A DNA stretch of 64,000 nt from Pusillimonas minor (GTDB lineage Bacteria > Pseudomonadota > Gammaproteobacteria > Burkholderiales > Burkholderiaceae_B): positions 62,001-126,000 of the forward strand of contig NZ_JACJUU010000001.1 in the NCBI RefSeq assembly GCF_014237865.1, given 5' to 3'. A program made the translations under genes and the position numbers. Shown here piece after piece: positions 16,257-28,699 of the stretch. A model generated the notes under the pieces. The model saw nothing but the letters and a program-made list of their open reading frames with translations. It was not told where the DNA came from and did not search any database. Numbering within the stretch: the stretch's first letter is position 1; every line of letters starts with the position of its first letter.

Positions 16257-16571
16257 ATGTACACGATAAAGTCACTACCGGAATTTGACACTTGGTTTGA
16301 CAGCCTGAAAGATTCAACTACTCGCGCCCGCCTCATCCGCAGGCTTGAGAAGGCAGCGCGTGGCCTTCTAGGTGATGTGGAGCCGGTTGGAGAAGGAGTC
16401 AACGAAATGCGCGAGTTTTTTGGCCCTGGTTGGCGCATGTACTACATCGAACAGGGTGATGTGTTGATCGTCATGCTGGGCGGTGGCAACAAGGCCACGC
16501 AAGGCCGAGACATCACACGGGCCAAGGAACTGGCTCGAATCCTGAGAAACGACGAGGAGAACCCGTCATGA
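16257..16571 (+). CDS. RelE/ParE superfamily toxin (HigB-like, phage Gp49 family)
   Basis: A 104-residue protein of the HI1419-type addiction module toxins. It begins MYTIKSLPEFDTWFDSL and contains a basic RLIRRLEKAARG helix, a GVNEMREFFGPGWRMYY core strand pair and a C-terminal GGGNKATQGRDI, all typical of the family. Such toxins cleave mRNA at the ribosome or otherwise block growth. The antitoxin gene follows with an ATGA overlap. Toxin-first order is usual for this subgroup. No ribosome site precedes the ATG. Confidence 0.9.
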   Translation: MYTIKSLPEFDTWFDSLKDSTTRARLIRRLEKAARGLLGDVEPVGEGVNEMREFFGPGWRMYYIEQGDVLIVMLGGGNKATQGRDITRAKELARILRNDEENPS

Positions 16572-16882
16572 GCAAGACAAAAAATATCAAAGTATCCGAA
16601 CTCCCAGTTTTCGACCCAGCGCGTTATCTTCGCGACGATGAGGACATTGCGGCTTACCTGACTCAGATCATCGAGGAAGGTGACTCTGGTGAGCTTGCCA
16701 ACGCCTTGGGCGTTGCTGCTCGGGCACGAGGCATGGCCCAAATTGCCAAGGCCGCTGGCATTGGCCGTGAGTCTCTGTACAAAGCCCTTCGACCGGACGC
16801 TAACCCACGCTTCGATACGATAGCCAAGGTGTGCAAGGCACTGGGGGTGCGTCTTGTCGTTCAGACTGAGCAGCATCCATAA
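16568..16882 (+). CDS. HTH antitoxin (HigA-like, HI1420 family)
   Basis: A 104-residue partner of the preceding toxin. It carries the family pattern FDPARYLRDDEDIAAYL near the N-terminus and an Xre-type helix-turn-helix (about residues 50-95) with GMAQIAKAAGIGRESLYKAL. It neutralises the toxin and probably represses the operon through the palindrome at 16233-16248. Its start overlaps the toxin stop (ATGA), so translation is coupled. Confidence 0.9.
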   Translation: MSKTKNIKVSELPVFDPARYLRDDEDIAAYLTQIIEEGDSGELANALGVAARARGMAQIAKAAGIGRESLYKALRPDANPRFDTIAKVCKALGVRLVVQTEQHP

Positions 16883-16883
16883 C

Positions 16884-17024
16884 GGCAACCCGCAGAAGTA
16901 CACCCACATGGACGCCACACACCTGGCACCCTTCGCAAACGCGGTCACGTTTTGGTCACACGGGACACCAGAAAACAAAAACGCCACCGGCGAGGGTGGC
17001 GTTAACGTCTTGATAAACAAGTAA
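16884..17024 (+). pseudogene. Possible C-terminal remnant of a tyrosine recombinase (integrase)
   Basis: Directly after the antitoxin stop, in another frame, 46 codons read through KYTHMDATHLAPFANAVTFW and end in TAA at 17022-17024, five bases before the tRNA 3' end. The YTHM...HLAP pattern resembles the catalytic-Tyr region of tyrosine recombinases (Y-x-H-L/M-x-x-x-x-L). No start or body of the gene remains. The tRNA terminator hairpin lies within it, so the last residues may be incidental. If correct, the toxin-antitoxin pair sits in a decayed tRNA-associated element. Confidence 0.35.
16976..17003 (-). terminator. Terminator of the tRNA gene
   Basis: AACGCCACC/GGTGGCGTT (9-bp stem, 6-base loop, 16980-17003), followed on the minus strand by TTTTGTTTTC. 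It lies 26 bases beyond the tRNA 3' end. Confidence 0.7.
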
Positions 17025-17029
17025 ATCTC

Positions 17030-17106
17030 TGGTGGCGCATCCCTGATTCGAACAGGGGACCTGCGGATTATGATTCCGTCGCTCTAACCGGCTGAGCTAA
17101 TGCGCC
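17030..17106 (-). tRNA. tRNA-Met (anticodon CAT)
   Basis: A 77-base tRNA with encoded CCA. The acceptor stem is GGCGCAT/ATGCGCC, the D arm GCTC...GAGC, the T arm CCCTG TTCGAAT CAGGG. The anticodon loop is ATCATAA, giving CAT. The absence of initiator features (the acceptor starts with a paired G and the anticodon stem lacks three G-C pairs) favours elongator Met; a lysidine-modified tRNA-Ile2 with CAT cannot be fully excluded by eye. Confidence 0.93.
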
Positions 17107-17185
17107 ACACTTGAAGACCAAAACTATAGCATAAAAATTCATTTCCAAGCAAGTCGTTCAATAAATTTTCACGCAAAAAATCAAA

Positions 17186-17225
17186 AATAAAAAAACACCC
17201 CCCGCTGCAAAACAACGGGGGGTGT
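17186..17225 (-). terminator. Intrinsic terminator of the solute-binding protein gene
   Basis: A 10-bp stem (ACACCCCCCG 17195-17204 with CGGGGGGTGT 17216-17225) is followed on the minus strand by TTTTTTTATTTTTG. Strong terminator 38 bases after the stop codon. Confidence 0.9.
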
Positions 17226-17262
17226 CAATGTCGGGCCAGCACCCTAAAGTGCCCTGCCCTGA

Positions 17263-18579
17263 TTACTTGCTTTTCATGATCTGGGCCGCTTCAGATGAAG
17301 CCGCCGTCAAGGTTGTCACTGCGGGGTTGTTACCCTGAAGTGCTTCCTGCAATTTTCGATGAAACATTTCGCGGATTTCGGGGTAGTTGTTGATTTTGAA
17401 GCCGCGTGCGGTTTGTGTTGGCGGCTTGGCATAAACCGCCACAAGGTTCTTCCAGTCGCCCAGCTTTTTGTAATAGTCGTTGCTGGTAGCCGCAAACGCC
17501 TGCTGGGTTAACGGCAGGAAGCCTGTTTTCTGGTACCAGGTGGCGGCGTTGTCGGCGCGGGTCAGCCATGCCAGGAACTGCGCCGTGGCCTTGTTCTCGG
17601 CATCGGCGTGGCCCGACGTTACCCACAAACCTGTACCGTCAAGAAACGGGTTGCCTGGCTGCTTGGTAACTTGCGGGTAATACGGTAAACCCACTACGCC
17701 AAAGCTCAAGGGGCGAGTATCTATAAACCGCCCCATGTTGCTGGATTCAGACATCAGAATCGAACACTCGTTATTGGCAAAGCGGTCGATGGCTTTAGGG
17801 TCGGCGCCGGGGTTAACCAAAAGTTCGGTACGCACCCAACTGATCATGAGCGACAAATGACGTACAAACGTGATGTCGAACGAGAACGAAGGAACGCCTT
17901 TTGTGCCGTTGTCGCCCGCTGTAAAAAACTGGTTGTTTACAGCGGCCAGGTTTTCAAGGTTGACCGACACCGACTGGTCGGTGGTTGCCGGACAATAACG
18001 TGTGGCTTTATTGGCCAGTTCTACCAACTGGTCTTGAAGCCCCATCCAGGAGCGGTCGGGCACTGCGGGCTGCAGGCCGGCCTTTTTAAAGGCTTCGTGG
18101 TTGTAATACATGACGGGCACATCGATCATGTAGGGGAAAGCCAGCAAGCGGCCTTTAGCGTCGCGCATGCTTAGGTTTTGCGGCGCAACAAACCAGTTGG
18201 CATCTTTAATGGGGTACTTGGCCAATAACGTATGCAGCGGCATGATGTAACTGCGGTTGGCCAGCGATTCCGGGTCGCGGTTGTCGTCGATTTGAACCAG
18301 GTGCGGCGTTTTGGCTTTGGCGCCAACCTGCTTGAGCAGTTCGGGCTCGATTTCTTTGGGGCTCTTGAACGACTTCAGGGTCACCTTGACGTCATCTTGA
18401 TCCCGGTTGAATTTTTTGACCAGGTCTTCGAAGACTTCGTGGTTATGCTCGTTTAAAGAAAACCACACCTGGATGTCTGTTGCGGCGTGTGCTGAACCCG
18501 CCCCCAACACAGATACTGCAACCGCAACTGCTGTCGCGCGCCAGGAAGCGGGCGCACGAAAAAACCGATGTATCGTCAT
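17263..18579 (-). CDS. ABC transporter extracellular solute-binding protein (UgpB-like)
   Basis: A 438-residue periplasmic binding protein of family 1. A signal peptide (basic start, hydrophobic AVAVAVSVLGAGSAHAA) precedes the mature start TDIQVWFSLNEHNHEVFEDL, and the body contains the family's LLAFPYMIDVPVMYYN and LDGTGLWVTSG segments. It resembles UgpB (glycerol-3-phosphate) and sugar binders. No permease or ATPase gene is adjacent, so it is an orphan or works with components elsewhere. It begins 7 bases after the dadA-like gene and is last in its transcript. Confidence 0.88.
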   Translation of the reverse strand: MTIHRFFRAPASWRATAVAVAVSVLGAGSAHAATDIQVWFSLNEHNHEVFEDLVKKFNRDQDDVKVTLKSFKSPKEIEPELLKQVGAKAKTPHLVQIDDNRDPESLANRSYIMPLHTLLAKYPIKDANWFVAPQNLSMRDAKGRLLAFPYMIDVPVMYYNHEAFKKAGLQPAVPDRSWMGLQDQLVELANKATRYCPATTDQSVSVNLENLAAVNNQFFTAGDNGTKGVPSFSFDITFVRHLSLMISWVRTELLVNPGADPKAIDRFANNECSILMSESSNMGRFIDTRPLSFGVVGLPYYPQVTKQPGNPFLDGTGLWVTSGHADAENKATAQFLAWLTRADNAATWYQKTGFLPLTQQAFAATSNDYYKKLGDWKNLVAVYAKPPTQTARGFKINNYPEIREMFHRKLQEALQGNNPAVTTLTAASSEAAQIMKSK

Positions 18580-18586
18580 AACGGAA

Positions 18587-19840
18587 TCAACCTAAAAAGG
18601 GGAAATCAGGCTCGGGCTTTTGGCCTGAAATAATATCGGCAAGAACCTTGCCAGACCCGACGCCCATCGTCCACCCCAGCGTGCCATGGCCGGTATTCAG
18701 GTACAAATTGGATATTTTTGTACGCCCGATAAGCGGCACATTAGACGGGGTAGACGGGCGCAGGCCCGACCAAAACTGAACGTTATCAAAATCAAGTGCA
18801 GAAGGGAATAGATCCTTCGCCAGAGACACCATATTCTGGCAACGATTTGTGTTTAAAGCGCGACTATAGCCCGATAATTCGGCAGTGCCAGCCATGCGCA
18901 GGGTATCGCCCAGGCGACTGAACACGACCTTGTGTTCGCTGTCGGTAATGCTGACTTCGGGGGCGGCATCGGGGTTGGTAATTTTGAAGGTGGCCGAATA
19001 CCCTTTGGCCGGGTACACCAGGCACCGCACCCCCAACGGGTTGACCAGATGCGGCGTAAAGGCGCCCAGGGCCGCCACATAGGCGTCGGCCGTCACTTCG
19101 CGGAAGATACCTTCTGCATCGATGACCTCGACGCCCGTAATGCGCCCGCCCTCGGCCCGCAGGCGGTTGACCTGGGTTGAAAACATGAACTCGACACCGG
19201 CATGACGGGCTTTTCGTGCCAGGGCACTGGCAAACATATGAATGTCGCCGCTTTCGTCAGTAGCGGTGTAGTCGCCACCGACAATGTCATGAATAGCCGG
19301 TTCAAGCGCCGGTTCAAGCGCCAAAACCTCATCGACGCTGACAATACGACGATCGACGCCAAAGTCGCGCATATAGCTGGCTGCCGTCTGCGAGGCCTCG
19401 AATTGCTCCGCGTCGCGGTAAATGTTCAGAATACCGCGCGACAGGTGGTGGTAATGGATGTCGAGGTCGTCGCGCATGGTGCGCAGGGTTTGCAGGCTGT
19501 ACTCGGCCAAACTGACCATTGCCCGGATATTCTGGGGCACACGCTTGGGCAGGCACTCGCGCAAAAATGCCAGGCCCCAGGCCCACTGACGCCAATCGGC
19601 CTGCGGGCGAAACACCATCGGGGCGTTGTCGGACACCAGCCATTTCAACAGCTTGAGGGGCGCTTGCGGGTTCGCCCAGGGTTCGGCGTACGACACTGAA
19701 ATTTGCCCGCCATTGGCCCGGCTGGTTTCCTGGGCCGGCCCCGGTTCGCGGTCGATGACCACCACGTCGTGGCCGGCCTGGTTCAGCCACCAGGCCGTAG
19801 AGATTCCAATAATGCCACTGCCCATTACCACTACTTTCAT
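18587..19840 (-). CDS. dadA: D-amino acid dehydrogenase small subunit-like FAD oxidoreductase (DadA family)
   Basis: A 417-residue FAD-dependent enzyme with the N-terminal dinucleotide motif VVVMGSGIIGISTAWWL, the ETSRANGGQISVSYAEPWANP segment characteristic of DadA, and a C-terminal GHGTLGWTMGVGSGK. DadA deaminates D-amino acids to keto acids and passes electrons to the respiratory chain at the inner membrane. AAAGGTAAG precedes the ATG. A 12-base direct duplication (GGTTCAAGCGCC, about 19301-19324) gives a repeated ALEP in the protein. It lies between a ferredoxin reductase-like gene and a binding-protein gene, all on one strand. Confidence 0.9.
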   Translation of the reverse strand: MKVVVMGSGIIGISTAWWLNQAGHDVVVIDREPGPAQETSRANGGQISVSYAEPWANPQAPLKLLKWLVSDNAPMVFRPQADWRQWAWGLAFLRECLPKRVPQNIRAMVSLAEYSLQTLRTMRDDLDIHYHHLSRGILNIYRDAEQFEASQTAASYMRDFGVDRRIVSVDEVLALEPALEPAIHDIVGGDYTATDESGDIHMFASALARKARHAGVEFMFSTQVNRLRAEGGRITGVEVIDAEGIFREVTADAYVAALGAFTPHLVNPLGVRCLVYPAKGYSATFKITNPDAAPEVSITDSEHKVVFSRLGDTLRMAGTAELSGYSRALNTNRCQNMVSLAKDLFPSALDFDNVQFWSGLRPSTPSNVPLIGRTKISNLYLNTGHGTLGWTMGVGSGKVLADIISGQKPEPDFPFLG

Positions 19841-19906
19841 AACGCTTACCTTTGAATGACAGTATGTTGGCGTTAAACGACGTGCGCCCGACGGGGCTGC
19901 TAACGC

Positions 19907-20947
19907 TTAGCCCTTGTGCGTATCGGCCTGCGACGTAAAGGCGTCGGCGTAAAACTCGGCCTCGGGCAATCCGTTGTCGCGTACAAAATCGCGACGCGCC
20001 GATTCGACCATAACGGGCGCACCGCAGGCATACACCTGATAGCCCGATAAATCGGGGATGTCTTGCTGCACGGCCTGGTGAACGAAGCCGGTACGACCTG
20101 CCCATTGGTCTTCGGGCAAGGCGTCGGAAATAACGGGCACGTAACGCAAGTTGGGTAAAACCTGCCCGAAGCCCTGCGCCAGCGCGTGCATGTACAAGTC
20201 GGCCGGGCGGCGCCCGCCCCAATACAACACCGCAGGGCGTGTATTCCCCGTAGCAATCATGCGCTCGATCATGGCTTTGACCGGCGCAAAACCCGTACCG
20301 CTGGCCAGAAACACAATAGGCTTGTCGGAATCTTCGCGTAAAAAGAACGACCCCAACGGACCTTCGATGCGCAGGATTTCGCGAATCTTCATGGCCGTGT
20401 CGCCGGCGCCGAACACGTGATCGGTAAACACCCCGCCCGGCATATGCCGGATATGCAACTCGACACGGTTGTTTTCGGCCGGCGGGTTGGCCATGGAATA
20501 GCTGCGTCGCTGCCCGTCTTTAAGAATGAACTCTATGTACTGACCTGCGTAATAACGGAAAGGTTCCGCCGGTGGCAACTGCAAATCGATGACCATGACA
20601 TCGTCGCGAATGCGATTCAGCCCCATGACCCGCGATGGCATTTTGCGGATCTGGATATCGCTGGCCATACGGATTTCTTGCGCCTCGATAAGCAAGTCGG
20701 AGGTGGGCTTGGCCTGGCAGAACAAGGTGTAGCCTTGGGCGAGTTCTTCGGGGGACAACATTTGTGCCGGTGACGACCCGGCATCAAAAGTACCGGAAAC
20801 CACCCTGCCCTTGCATGTAGAGCATGCCCCCGTACGGCAGCTGTAGGGCAAAATAATATCGGCCGCCAAAGCGCCATCGAGCACGGTGCTGCCAGGCTCG
20901 ACATTAAACGTGTGATTCGATGGCTGTACGGTAACTTTGAAACTCAT
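19907..20947 (-). CDS. 2Fe-2S ferredoxin / NAD(P)H flavin reductase (AscD/RfbI-like)
   Basis: A 346-residue protein with an N-terminal plant-type ferredoxin domain (cluster cysteines in SCRTGACSTCKG and LFCQAK), then a FAD-binding domain (RSYSMANPP) and an NAD-binding domain (GTGFAPVKAMIE, YACGAPVMVESAR). Often annotated CDP-6-deoxy-delta-3,4-glucoseen reductase, but with no sugar genes nearby it is better seen as a general electron-transfer reductase. It starts 33 bases after parC. Confidence 0.88.
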   Translation of the reverse strand: MSFKVTVQPSNHTFNVEPGSTVLDGALAADIILPYSCRTGACSTCKGRVVSGTFDAGSSPAQMLSPEELAQGYTLFCQAKPTSDLLIEAQEIRMASDIQIRKMPSRVMGLNRIRDDVMVIDLQLPPAEPFRYYAGQYIEFILKDGQRRSYSMANPPAENNRVELHIRHMPGGVFTDHVFGAGDTAMKIREILRIEGPLGSFFLREDSDKPIVFLASGTGFAPVKAMIERMIATGNTRPAVLYWGGRRPADLYMHALAQGFGQVLPNLRYVPVISDALPEDQWAGRTGFVHQAVQQDIPDLSGYQVYACGAPVMVESARRDFVRDNGLPEAEFYADAFTSQADTHKG

Positions 20948-20979
20948 GGCACTAAAAATATTAGGGTTAGCCCGCTATT

Positions 20980-23286
20980 TTACGCCGGGCGAATAAGCGG
21001 CTGCTTGACTTTCGCGTCGAGCATTTTGCCTTTGCGTGCGCGCTTGCCTACGTACTCGGCCAAGGCCGGCATGTCGAGCACGACGTCGGTTTGCTTGTTG
21101 CGGTAAACCCCGCTGACGCAAACCCCCGCAGGCCCGATGGCGGCCCACTGACTCAGGGTATCACCCTCGTCAAGCCCCATCAGAATTGTCCCTCGGCCGC
21201 CACCCGACAAGGTCTTAAACTCTTCGAGCCCGACAACCAGAAAACGGCCTTTGCGTGTCAGCATGGCCAAATGGCTGCTGTCGGACGGCAGTGCAAGCGG
21301 CTTGAGCATGACATCTTTGGCTTCAAGCGTGACAAATTGCTTGCCCGCCCGCTGGCGCGTGCTCATGTCTTTAAACGATGCAATAAACCCGTAACCCGAC
21401 TGTGTGGCAATGAAATACCGCTGTGCCTCCGGGCCGGCCACCATGTGCACCACCCGGCTGCCTTGCTCGATATCGACCATGGCGGTAATGGGTTGGCCAT
21501 CGCCGCGCGCCGAGGGCAGACTGGACACCGGTACCGTATACACGCGCCCCGTTGAAGAAAACGCAATCAGGCTTTCGGTGCTGCGGCACTCTATAGCGTC
21601 GTAAAGCGCATCGCCCATTTTGAAACTGAATTGCGACGCATCGTGGCCGTGCCCCTGGCGCGCCCGCAACCACCCTTTCTGGGAAATAATCACCGTGACC
21701 GGTTCGTCTACCACTTTGGTTTCAAGCACCGCCCGCTCTGCGGTTTCGATCAGCGTGCGGCGGTCGTCACCATACTGTTTGGCATCGGCTTCAATTTCGC
21801 GAATGATCAACCGCTTTAACGACGACGGGTTGGCCAGCAACTCTTGCAACTTGGCTTGTTCTTCTTTTTGCTCGACGAGCTCTTTTTCTATCTTGAACCC
21901 TTCCAGGCGCGCCAACTGGCGCAAGCGCATTTCAAGAATGTCTTCAGCCTGACGCTCACTTAGCGAGAACCGGGTCATCAGCGCTTCACGCGGCTCGTCT
22001 GACTCGCGAATAGTCTGGATGACCTCGTCGACATTAAGGTAGACCACCATGCGCCCTTCAAGCACATGGATGCGGTCGGTGACCTTGTCCAGGCGAAACT
22101 GGGTACGACGCGTAACGGTTTGCGTACGGAACCCCAGCCATTCAACCAGCACGTCGCGCAACGCGCGTTGGCCCGGGCGCCCATCGGTGCCAATGCACAC
22201 CAGGTTGACCGACGCGCTGCCTTCAAGGCTGGTTTGCGCCAACAACGTATTAACGAACTCATCGCGGTCGATACGGCTGCTTTTGGGCTCGAAAACCAGA
22301 CGCACAGCCGCCTGCTTGCCCGACTCGTCGCGAACCGCATCAAGCAAATTCAGCATGAGCGCCTTGGTTTGCTGCTGCTCGGTAGTCAGGCTTTTTTTAC
22401 CCGCCTTTACTTTCGGGTTAGTGCGGTCCTCGATTTCTTCAAGAATTTTCTGGGCCGATGTGCCCGGCGGCAATTCGGTCACCACCAGTTGCCACTGGCC
22501 GCGCGCCATGTCTTCGAATTCCCAGCGCGCACGTGCCTTTAAAGAGCCCCGGCCGCTGCGATAAACCGCGGCAATGTCTTGCGGCGACGAAATAATATGT
22601 CCGCCCCCCGCAAAATCGGGGCCCGGCACCAATGCCATCAGTTCGTCGTCATCGAGTTTGGGGTTACGCAACAAGGCCACGCAGGCCGAAGCGATTTCGC
22701 GCAAATTGTGCGACGGGATTTCGGTGGCCATGCCTACGGCAATGCCCGAAGCCCCGTTAAGCAACATGACTGGCAAGCGCGCCGGCAACAATTGCGGTTC
22801 TTTCTGGCTGCCATCGTAGTTGGGCGCAAAGTCGACCGTCCCTTCGTCAAGCTCGTCGAGCAATACCTTTGAAAACGGCGTCAGACGCGCCTCGGTGTAT
22901 CGCATGGCCGCAGCGTTATCCCCGTCGCGAGAGCCGAAATTGCCCTGCCCGTCGATAAGCGGATAACGCAGGGAAAAGTCTTGGGCCATACGGACCATAG
23001 CGTCGTAGGCGGCCTGGTCGCCATGCGGGTGATACTTACCCAGCACATCGCCCACCACACGCGCCGACTTGACCGGCTTGGCGTTAGGGCCCAAGCCCAT
23101 GGCGTCCATCGCATACAAAATACGGCGCTGCACGGGCTTTTGCCCGTCGGCCACCTCGGGCAGGGCGCGACCGCGCACCACCGACACGGCGTAATCCAGA
23201 TAGGCCTGCTCGGCGTAGTGGCCCAGCGTCAGCTGTTCGCCGTCGTCGCCGCCGCCGTCAAACAAGCCGGGTTGAGTATTGTCCAT
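20980..23286 (-). CDS. parC: DNA topoisomerase IV subunit A
   Basis: A 768-residue topoisomerase IV A subunit. The N-terminal region has the GyrA/ParC core ([22 protein letters not shown]), the catalytic Tyr in [11 protein letters not shown] and the [14 protein letters not shown] motif; the C-terminal repeats are shorter than in GyrA. With ParE it decatenates replicated chromosomes. The gene follows parE by 26 bases on the same strand. Confidence 0.96.
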   Translation of the reverse strand: MDNTQPGLFDGGGDDGEQLTLGHYAEQAYLDYAVSVVRGRALPEVADGQKPVQRRILYAMDAMGLGPNAKPVKSARVVGDVLGKYHPHGDQAAYDAMVRMAQDFSLRYPLIDGQGNFGSRDGDNAAAMRYTEARLTPFSKVLLDELDEGTVDFAPNYDGSQKEPQLLPARLPVMLLNGASGIAVGMATEIPSHNLREIASACVALLRNPKLDDDELMALVPGPDFAGGGHIISSPQDIAAVYRSGRGSLKARARWEFEDMARGQWQLVVTELPPGTSAQKILEEIEDRTNPKVKAGKKSLTTEQQQTKALMLNLLDAVRDESGKQAAVRLVFEPKSSRIDRDEFVNTLLAQTSLEGSASVNLVCIGTDGRPGQRALRDVLVEWLGFRTQTVTRRTQFRLDKVTDRIHVLEGRMVVYLNVDEVIQTIRESDEPREALMTRFSLSERQAEDILEMRLRQLARLEGFKIEKELVEQKEEQAKLQELLANPSSLKRLIIREIEADAKQYGDDRRTLIETAERAVLETKVVDEPVTVIISQKGWLRARQGHGHDASQFSFKMGDALYDAIECRSTESLIAFSSTGRVYTVPVSSLPSARGDGQPITAMVDIEQGSRVVHMVAGPEAQRYFIATQSGYGFIASFKDMSTRQRAGKQFVTLEAKDVMLKPLALPSDSSHLAMLTRKGRFLVVGLEEFKTLSGGGRGTILMGLDEGDTLSQWAAIGPAGVCVSGVYRNKQTDVVLDMPALAEYVGKRARKGKMLDAKVKQPLIRPA

Positions 23287-23312
23287 AACTATTGTTGTCC
23301 TGCGTTGTTTTG

Positions 23313-25277
23313 TTAGACGTCGACATCGGCAAGATTGCCTTTTTCTTCGAGCCAGGCGCGGCGCTGCGCCGATTCGCCTTTACCCATCAGCATGTCGAAC
23401 ATTTCCACGGTGCCTTTGACGCCCAGTTCGCCACACGAGACCACCATCAGGCGGCGGGTGTCCGGGTTCATGGTGGTTTCCCAAAGCTGTTCAGCACTCA
23501 TTTCGCCCAGGCCCTTGAATCGGCTGATGCTCCAGGAGCCCTCGCGCACCCCTTCGGCACGCAGCTTGTCTTGAACGGCTTCAAGTTCGCCCTGGTCGAG
23601 ACAATACAGCTTGCGCGCCGGGCGCTTGCCCAATGCGGGAACGTCGACCCTGAACAGGGGCGGCCGGGCAATATAAACGTTCCCCGACTCGACCAAGCGC
23701 GGGAAGTGCCGGAAAAACAGCGTCAGCAACAACACCTGAATATGAGAGCCGTCGACGTCGGCGTCTGACAAAATGCAAATACGCCCGTAACGCAAGCCGG
23801 ACAGGTCGACCGTGTCGTCGGGGCCATGCGGGTCGACCCCGATTGCCACCGATATGTCGTGGATCTCGTTATTGGCAAAAAGCCGGTCGCGCTCGACTTC
23901 CCACGAATTAAGCACCTTGCCCCGCAAAGGCAAAATGGCCTGGAATTCTTTGTCGCGCCCCATTTTTGCCGACCCGCCTGCCGAGTCGCCCTCGACCAGG
24001 AACAGTTCGGTACGCGACGCATCGGAGGACTCGCAGTCAGTCAGCTTGCCGGGCAATACCGCCACGCCCGAGCTTTTACGCTTTTCTACTTTTTGCGCAG
24101 AACGCGCCCGCGCCTGGGCCTGCCGAATGGCGCTTTCAGCCAGCTTTTTGCCGGCCTCGACGTTGGCGTGCAAGACCAGCTCAAGCGCATTCTTGACATA
24201 CGCACTAACTAACCGGACCGCGTCGCGACTGTTCAGACGTTCTTTAATTTGCCCCTGAAACTGCGGGTCGAGCACCTTGGCCGACAACACAAAACTGGCG
24301 CGGGCAAAAACGTCTTCGGGTAACAGACGCACCCCTTTCGGAATAAGGTTGTGCAGTTCGGCAAACGACTTGACCGCGTTGAACAGACCGTCGCGCAGAC
24401 CCGCCTCGTGCGTCCCGCCTGCAGGGGTCGGGATCAGGTTGACGTAAGACTCACGCACCACGTTGCCCTCGGATGTCCAGACCACCGCCCAATGCGCGCC
24501 CTCGCCTTCGGAAAAGCTGTCGTCGTCGGCGCCGGCATACTGCCGCCCTTCGAAGAGCGGGACGATGCGCTCGGCATCGCCCAGGGCCTCGTCAAGGTAG
24601 CTGCGCAGGCCGTCGGCATATTGCCACTGACGGGACTCACCGGTTTTTTCGACCGACAACGACACTTTGATGCCGCTGAGCAACACAGCTTTGCTGCGCA
24701 AAGAATGCACCAGCTCGGCCGCCGGGATAACGGCCGAATCGAAATACTGCGGATCGGGCCAGACACGAACCCGGGTGCCTGTCTTCTTTTTGGGCACCGA
24801 CTGCAACTGCTGCAGGGGTTCGATGACTTCACCGTGCCCGAACACCAGCCGGTGGGCAGAACCATCGCGCATGACATCGACTTCGAGCCGGGTAGACAGG
24901 GCATTGGTGACCGACACGCCGACACCGTGCAAACCGCCCGAGAACGCATACGCACCACCGGCTTTTTTATCGAATTTGCCGCCGGCATGCAGCCGCGTGA
25001 ACACAATTTCAACCACGGGCACCTGCTCTTCGGGGTGCAGCCCCACCGGGATACCGCGACCGTCGTCTTCGACGGAAATGCTGCCGTCGGTGTGCAAGGT
25101 GACACTGATTTGCGTACCAAAACCCGCCAGGGCCTCGTCGGCGGCGTTGTCGATGACCTCTTGCAGAATATGCAGCGGGTTTTCGGTGCGGGTGTACATG
25201 CCCGGGCGCTGGCGTACCGGCTCCAGCCCCTTCAGGACCCGAATCGATGCTTCGTCGTAGTGTGGTGTCGTAGCCAA
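23313..25277 (-). CDS. parE: DNA topoisomerase IV subunit B
   Basis: A 654-residue GHKL ATPase subunit: Bergerat-fold motifs [20 protein letters not shown] and [15 protein letters not shown]; transducer domain; Toprim domain with [18 protein letters not shown] and DADVDGSHI. Length fits ParE rather than the longer GyrB, and its partner parC is directly downstream. Divergent from trxA. Confidence 0.96.
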   Translation of the reverse strand: MATTPHYDEASIRVLKGLEPVRQRPGMYTRTENPLHILQEVIDNAADEALAGFGTQISVTLHTDGSISVEDDGRGIPVGLHPEEQVPVVEIVFTRLHAGGKFDKKAGGAYAFSGGLHGVGVSVTNALSTRLEVDVMRDGSAHRLVFGHGEVIEPLQQLQSVPKKKTGTRVRVWPDPQYFDSAVIPAAELVHSLRSKAVLLSGIKVSLSVEKTGESRQWQYADGLRSYLDEALGDAERIVPLFEGRQYAGADDDSFSEGEGAHWAVVWTSEGNVVRESYVNLIPTPAGGTHEAGLRDGLFNAVKSFAELHNLIPKGVRLLPEDVFARASFVLSAKVLDPQFQGQIKERLNSRDAVRLVSAYVKNALELVLHANVEAGKKLAESAIRQAQARARSAQKVEKRKSSGVAVLPGKLTDCESSDASRTELFLVEGDSAGGSAKMGRDKEFQAILPLRGKVLNSWEVERDRLFANNEIHDISVAIGVDPHGPDDTVDLSGLRYGRICILSDADVDGSHIQVLLLTLFFRHFPRLVESGNVYIARPPLFRVDVPALGKRPARKLYCLDQGELEAVQDKLRAEGVREGSWSISRFKGLGEMSAEQLWETTMNPDTRRLMVVSCGELGVKGTVEMFDMLMGKGESAQRRAWLEEKGNLADVDV

Positions 25278-25408
25278 GGTTTCCCCAAAAATCTGGTGGA
25301 CGAAAAAACAGTATTTTGCCTGAGATCGGCTGACCAGGTAGTCAGCAAAACCCGGCAGATGTTATGCTTAGTATAGTTTTTAGTAACTCAAACCTTTATT
25401 TCAATACC

Positions 25409-25735
25409 ATGAGCGAACTCATCAAAAACGTTACCGACGCCAGCTTCGAAGCCGACGTTCTTCAAGCCGACGGCCCTGTCCTGGTCGATTACTGGGCTGC
25501 CTGGTGCGGGCCCTGCAAAATGATCGCCCCGCTGCTCGACGAAGCCGCCAAGACATACCAAGGTCGTGTTACTATTGCCAAGCTAAACGTCGACGAAAAC
25601 CCCGACACCGCTGCAAAGTTTGGTGTACGCGGCATCCCGACGCTCATGCTGTTCAAAGACGGCAAGGCAGCCGCCACCAAAGTGGGCGCGCTCACCAAGT
25701 CTCAGCTTGGCGCTTTCCTCGACGACGCCGTCTAA
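25409..25735 (+). CDS. trxA: Thioredoxin 1
   Basis: A 108-residue thioredoxin with the WCGPC active site, the buried Asp in [12 protein letters not shown] and the cis-Pro in [11 protein letters not shown]. It reduces cytoplasmic protein disulfides. The start at 25409 ([10 protein letters not shown]) matches the family; an upstream in-frame ATG at 25364 would add an atypical leader. trxA followed by rho is a conserved proteobacterial order. Confidence 0.96.
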   Translation: MSELIKNVTDASFEADVLQADGPVLVDYWAAWCGPCKMIAPLLDEAAKTYQGRVTIAKLNVDENPDTAAKFGVRGIPTLMLFKDGKAAATKVGALTKSQLGAFLDDAV

Positions 25736-25762
25736 TTTCAACTAACCGTTTTTCACTTGCGC

Positions 25763-25782
25763 GCAGGCCTGTCCAGGCCTGC
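25763..25782 (+). promoter_or_regulatory. Hairpin between trxA and rho
   Basis: GCAGGCCTG TC CAGGCCTGC is a perfect 9-bp inverted repeat 27 bases after trxA. It may end trxA messages or shape the rho leader; there is no T-tract. The next 30 bases up to the rho ATG are almost pure pyrimidine and lack a Shine-Dalgarno. Confidence 0.4.
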
Positions 25783-25812
25783 CACTAGCTCAACTTCCCT
25801 TCTTCCCCTCTC

Positions 25813-27069
<1,257 letters not shown>

Positions 27070-27080
27070 TTTACCGCCCC

Positions 27081-27104
27081 TAAGCCTCTCAACCGAGAGG
27101 CTTA
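27081..27104 (+). terminator. Terminator-like hairpin after rho
   Basis: TAAGCCTCTC AACC GAGAGGCTTA, a perfect 10-bp stem 12 bases after the rho stop. No clear T-tract follows. Confidence 0.55.
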
Positions 27105-27262
27105 GTGCATCTTGGCTGTCTTGTGCATCCGGGATGTATCCACGGGCAGCTTGCCAACAACAATAACAGTCAACAAAAACAAAACGTTTCTTTCTCTCGT
27201 TATCAATCACAAAGGCAAACCCTTTGGGTGCGTCTGCGTGAGCAACTTAAGAAAAACAGCCA

Positions 27263-28603
<1,341 letters not shown>

Positions 28604-28633
28604 TCGGAGCCTGACATCGTGAACCGCAAGATT

Positions 28634-28684
28634 GGGTTGGCCAACGCATAGCCAAGCGCTGCGAAGGCCAACCCCTTCTTTCAT
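28634..28684 (+). terminator. Terminator after gdhA
   Basis: GGGTTGGCC (28634-28642) pairs with GGCCAACCC (28666-28674), followed by CTTCTTTCATTT, between convergent gdhA and yhdP. Confidence 0.65.
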
Positions 28685-28699
28685 TTACGGCTGTGTTTT

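Noticed and set aside
24351-25376. A 341-codon open frame opposite parE.
   Set aside because: parE is certain from its ATPase and Toprim motifs; the antisense translation is His/Arg/Gln-rich without domains.
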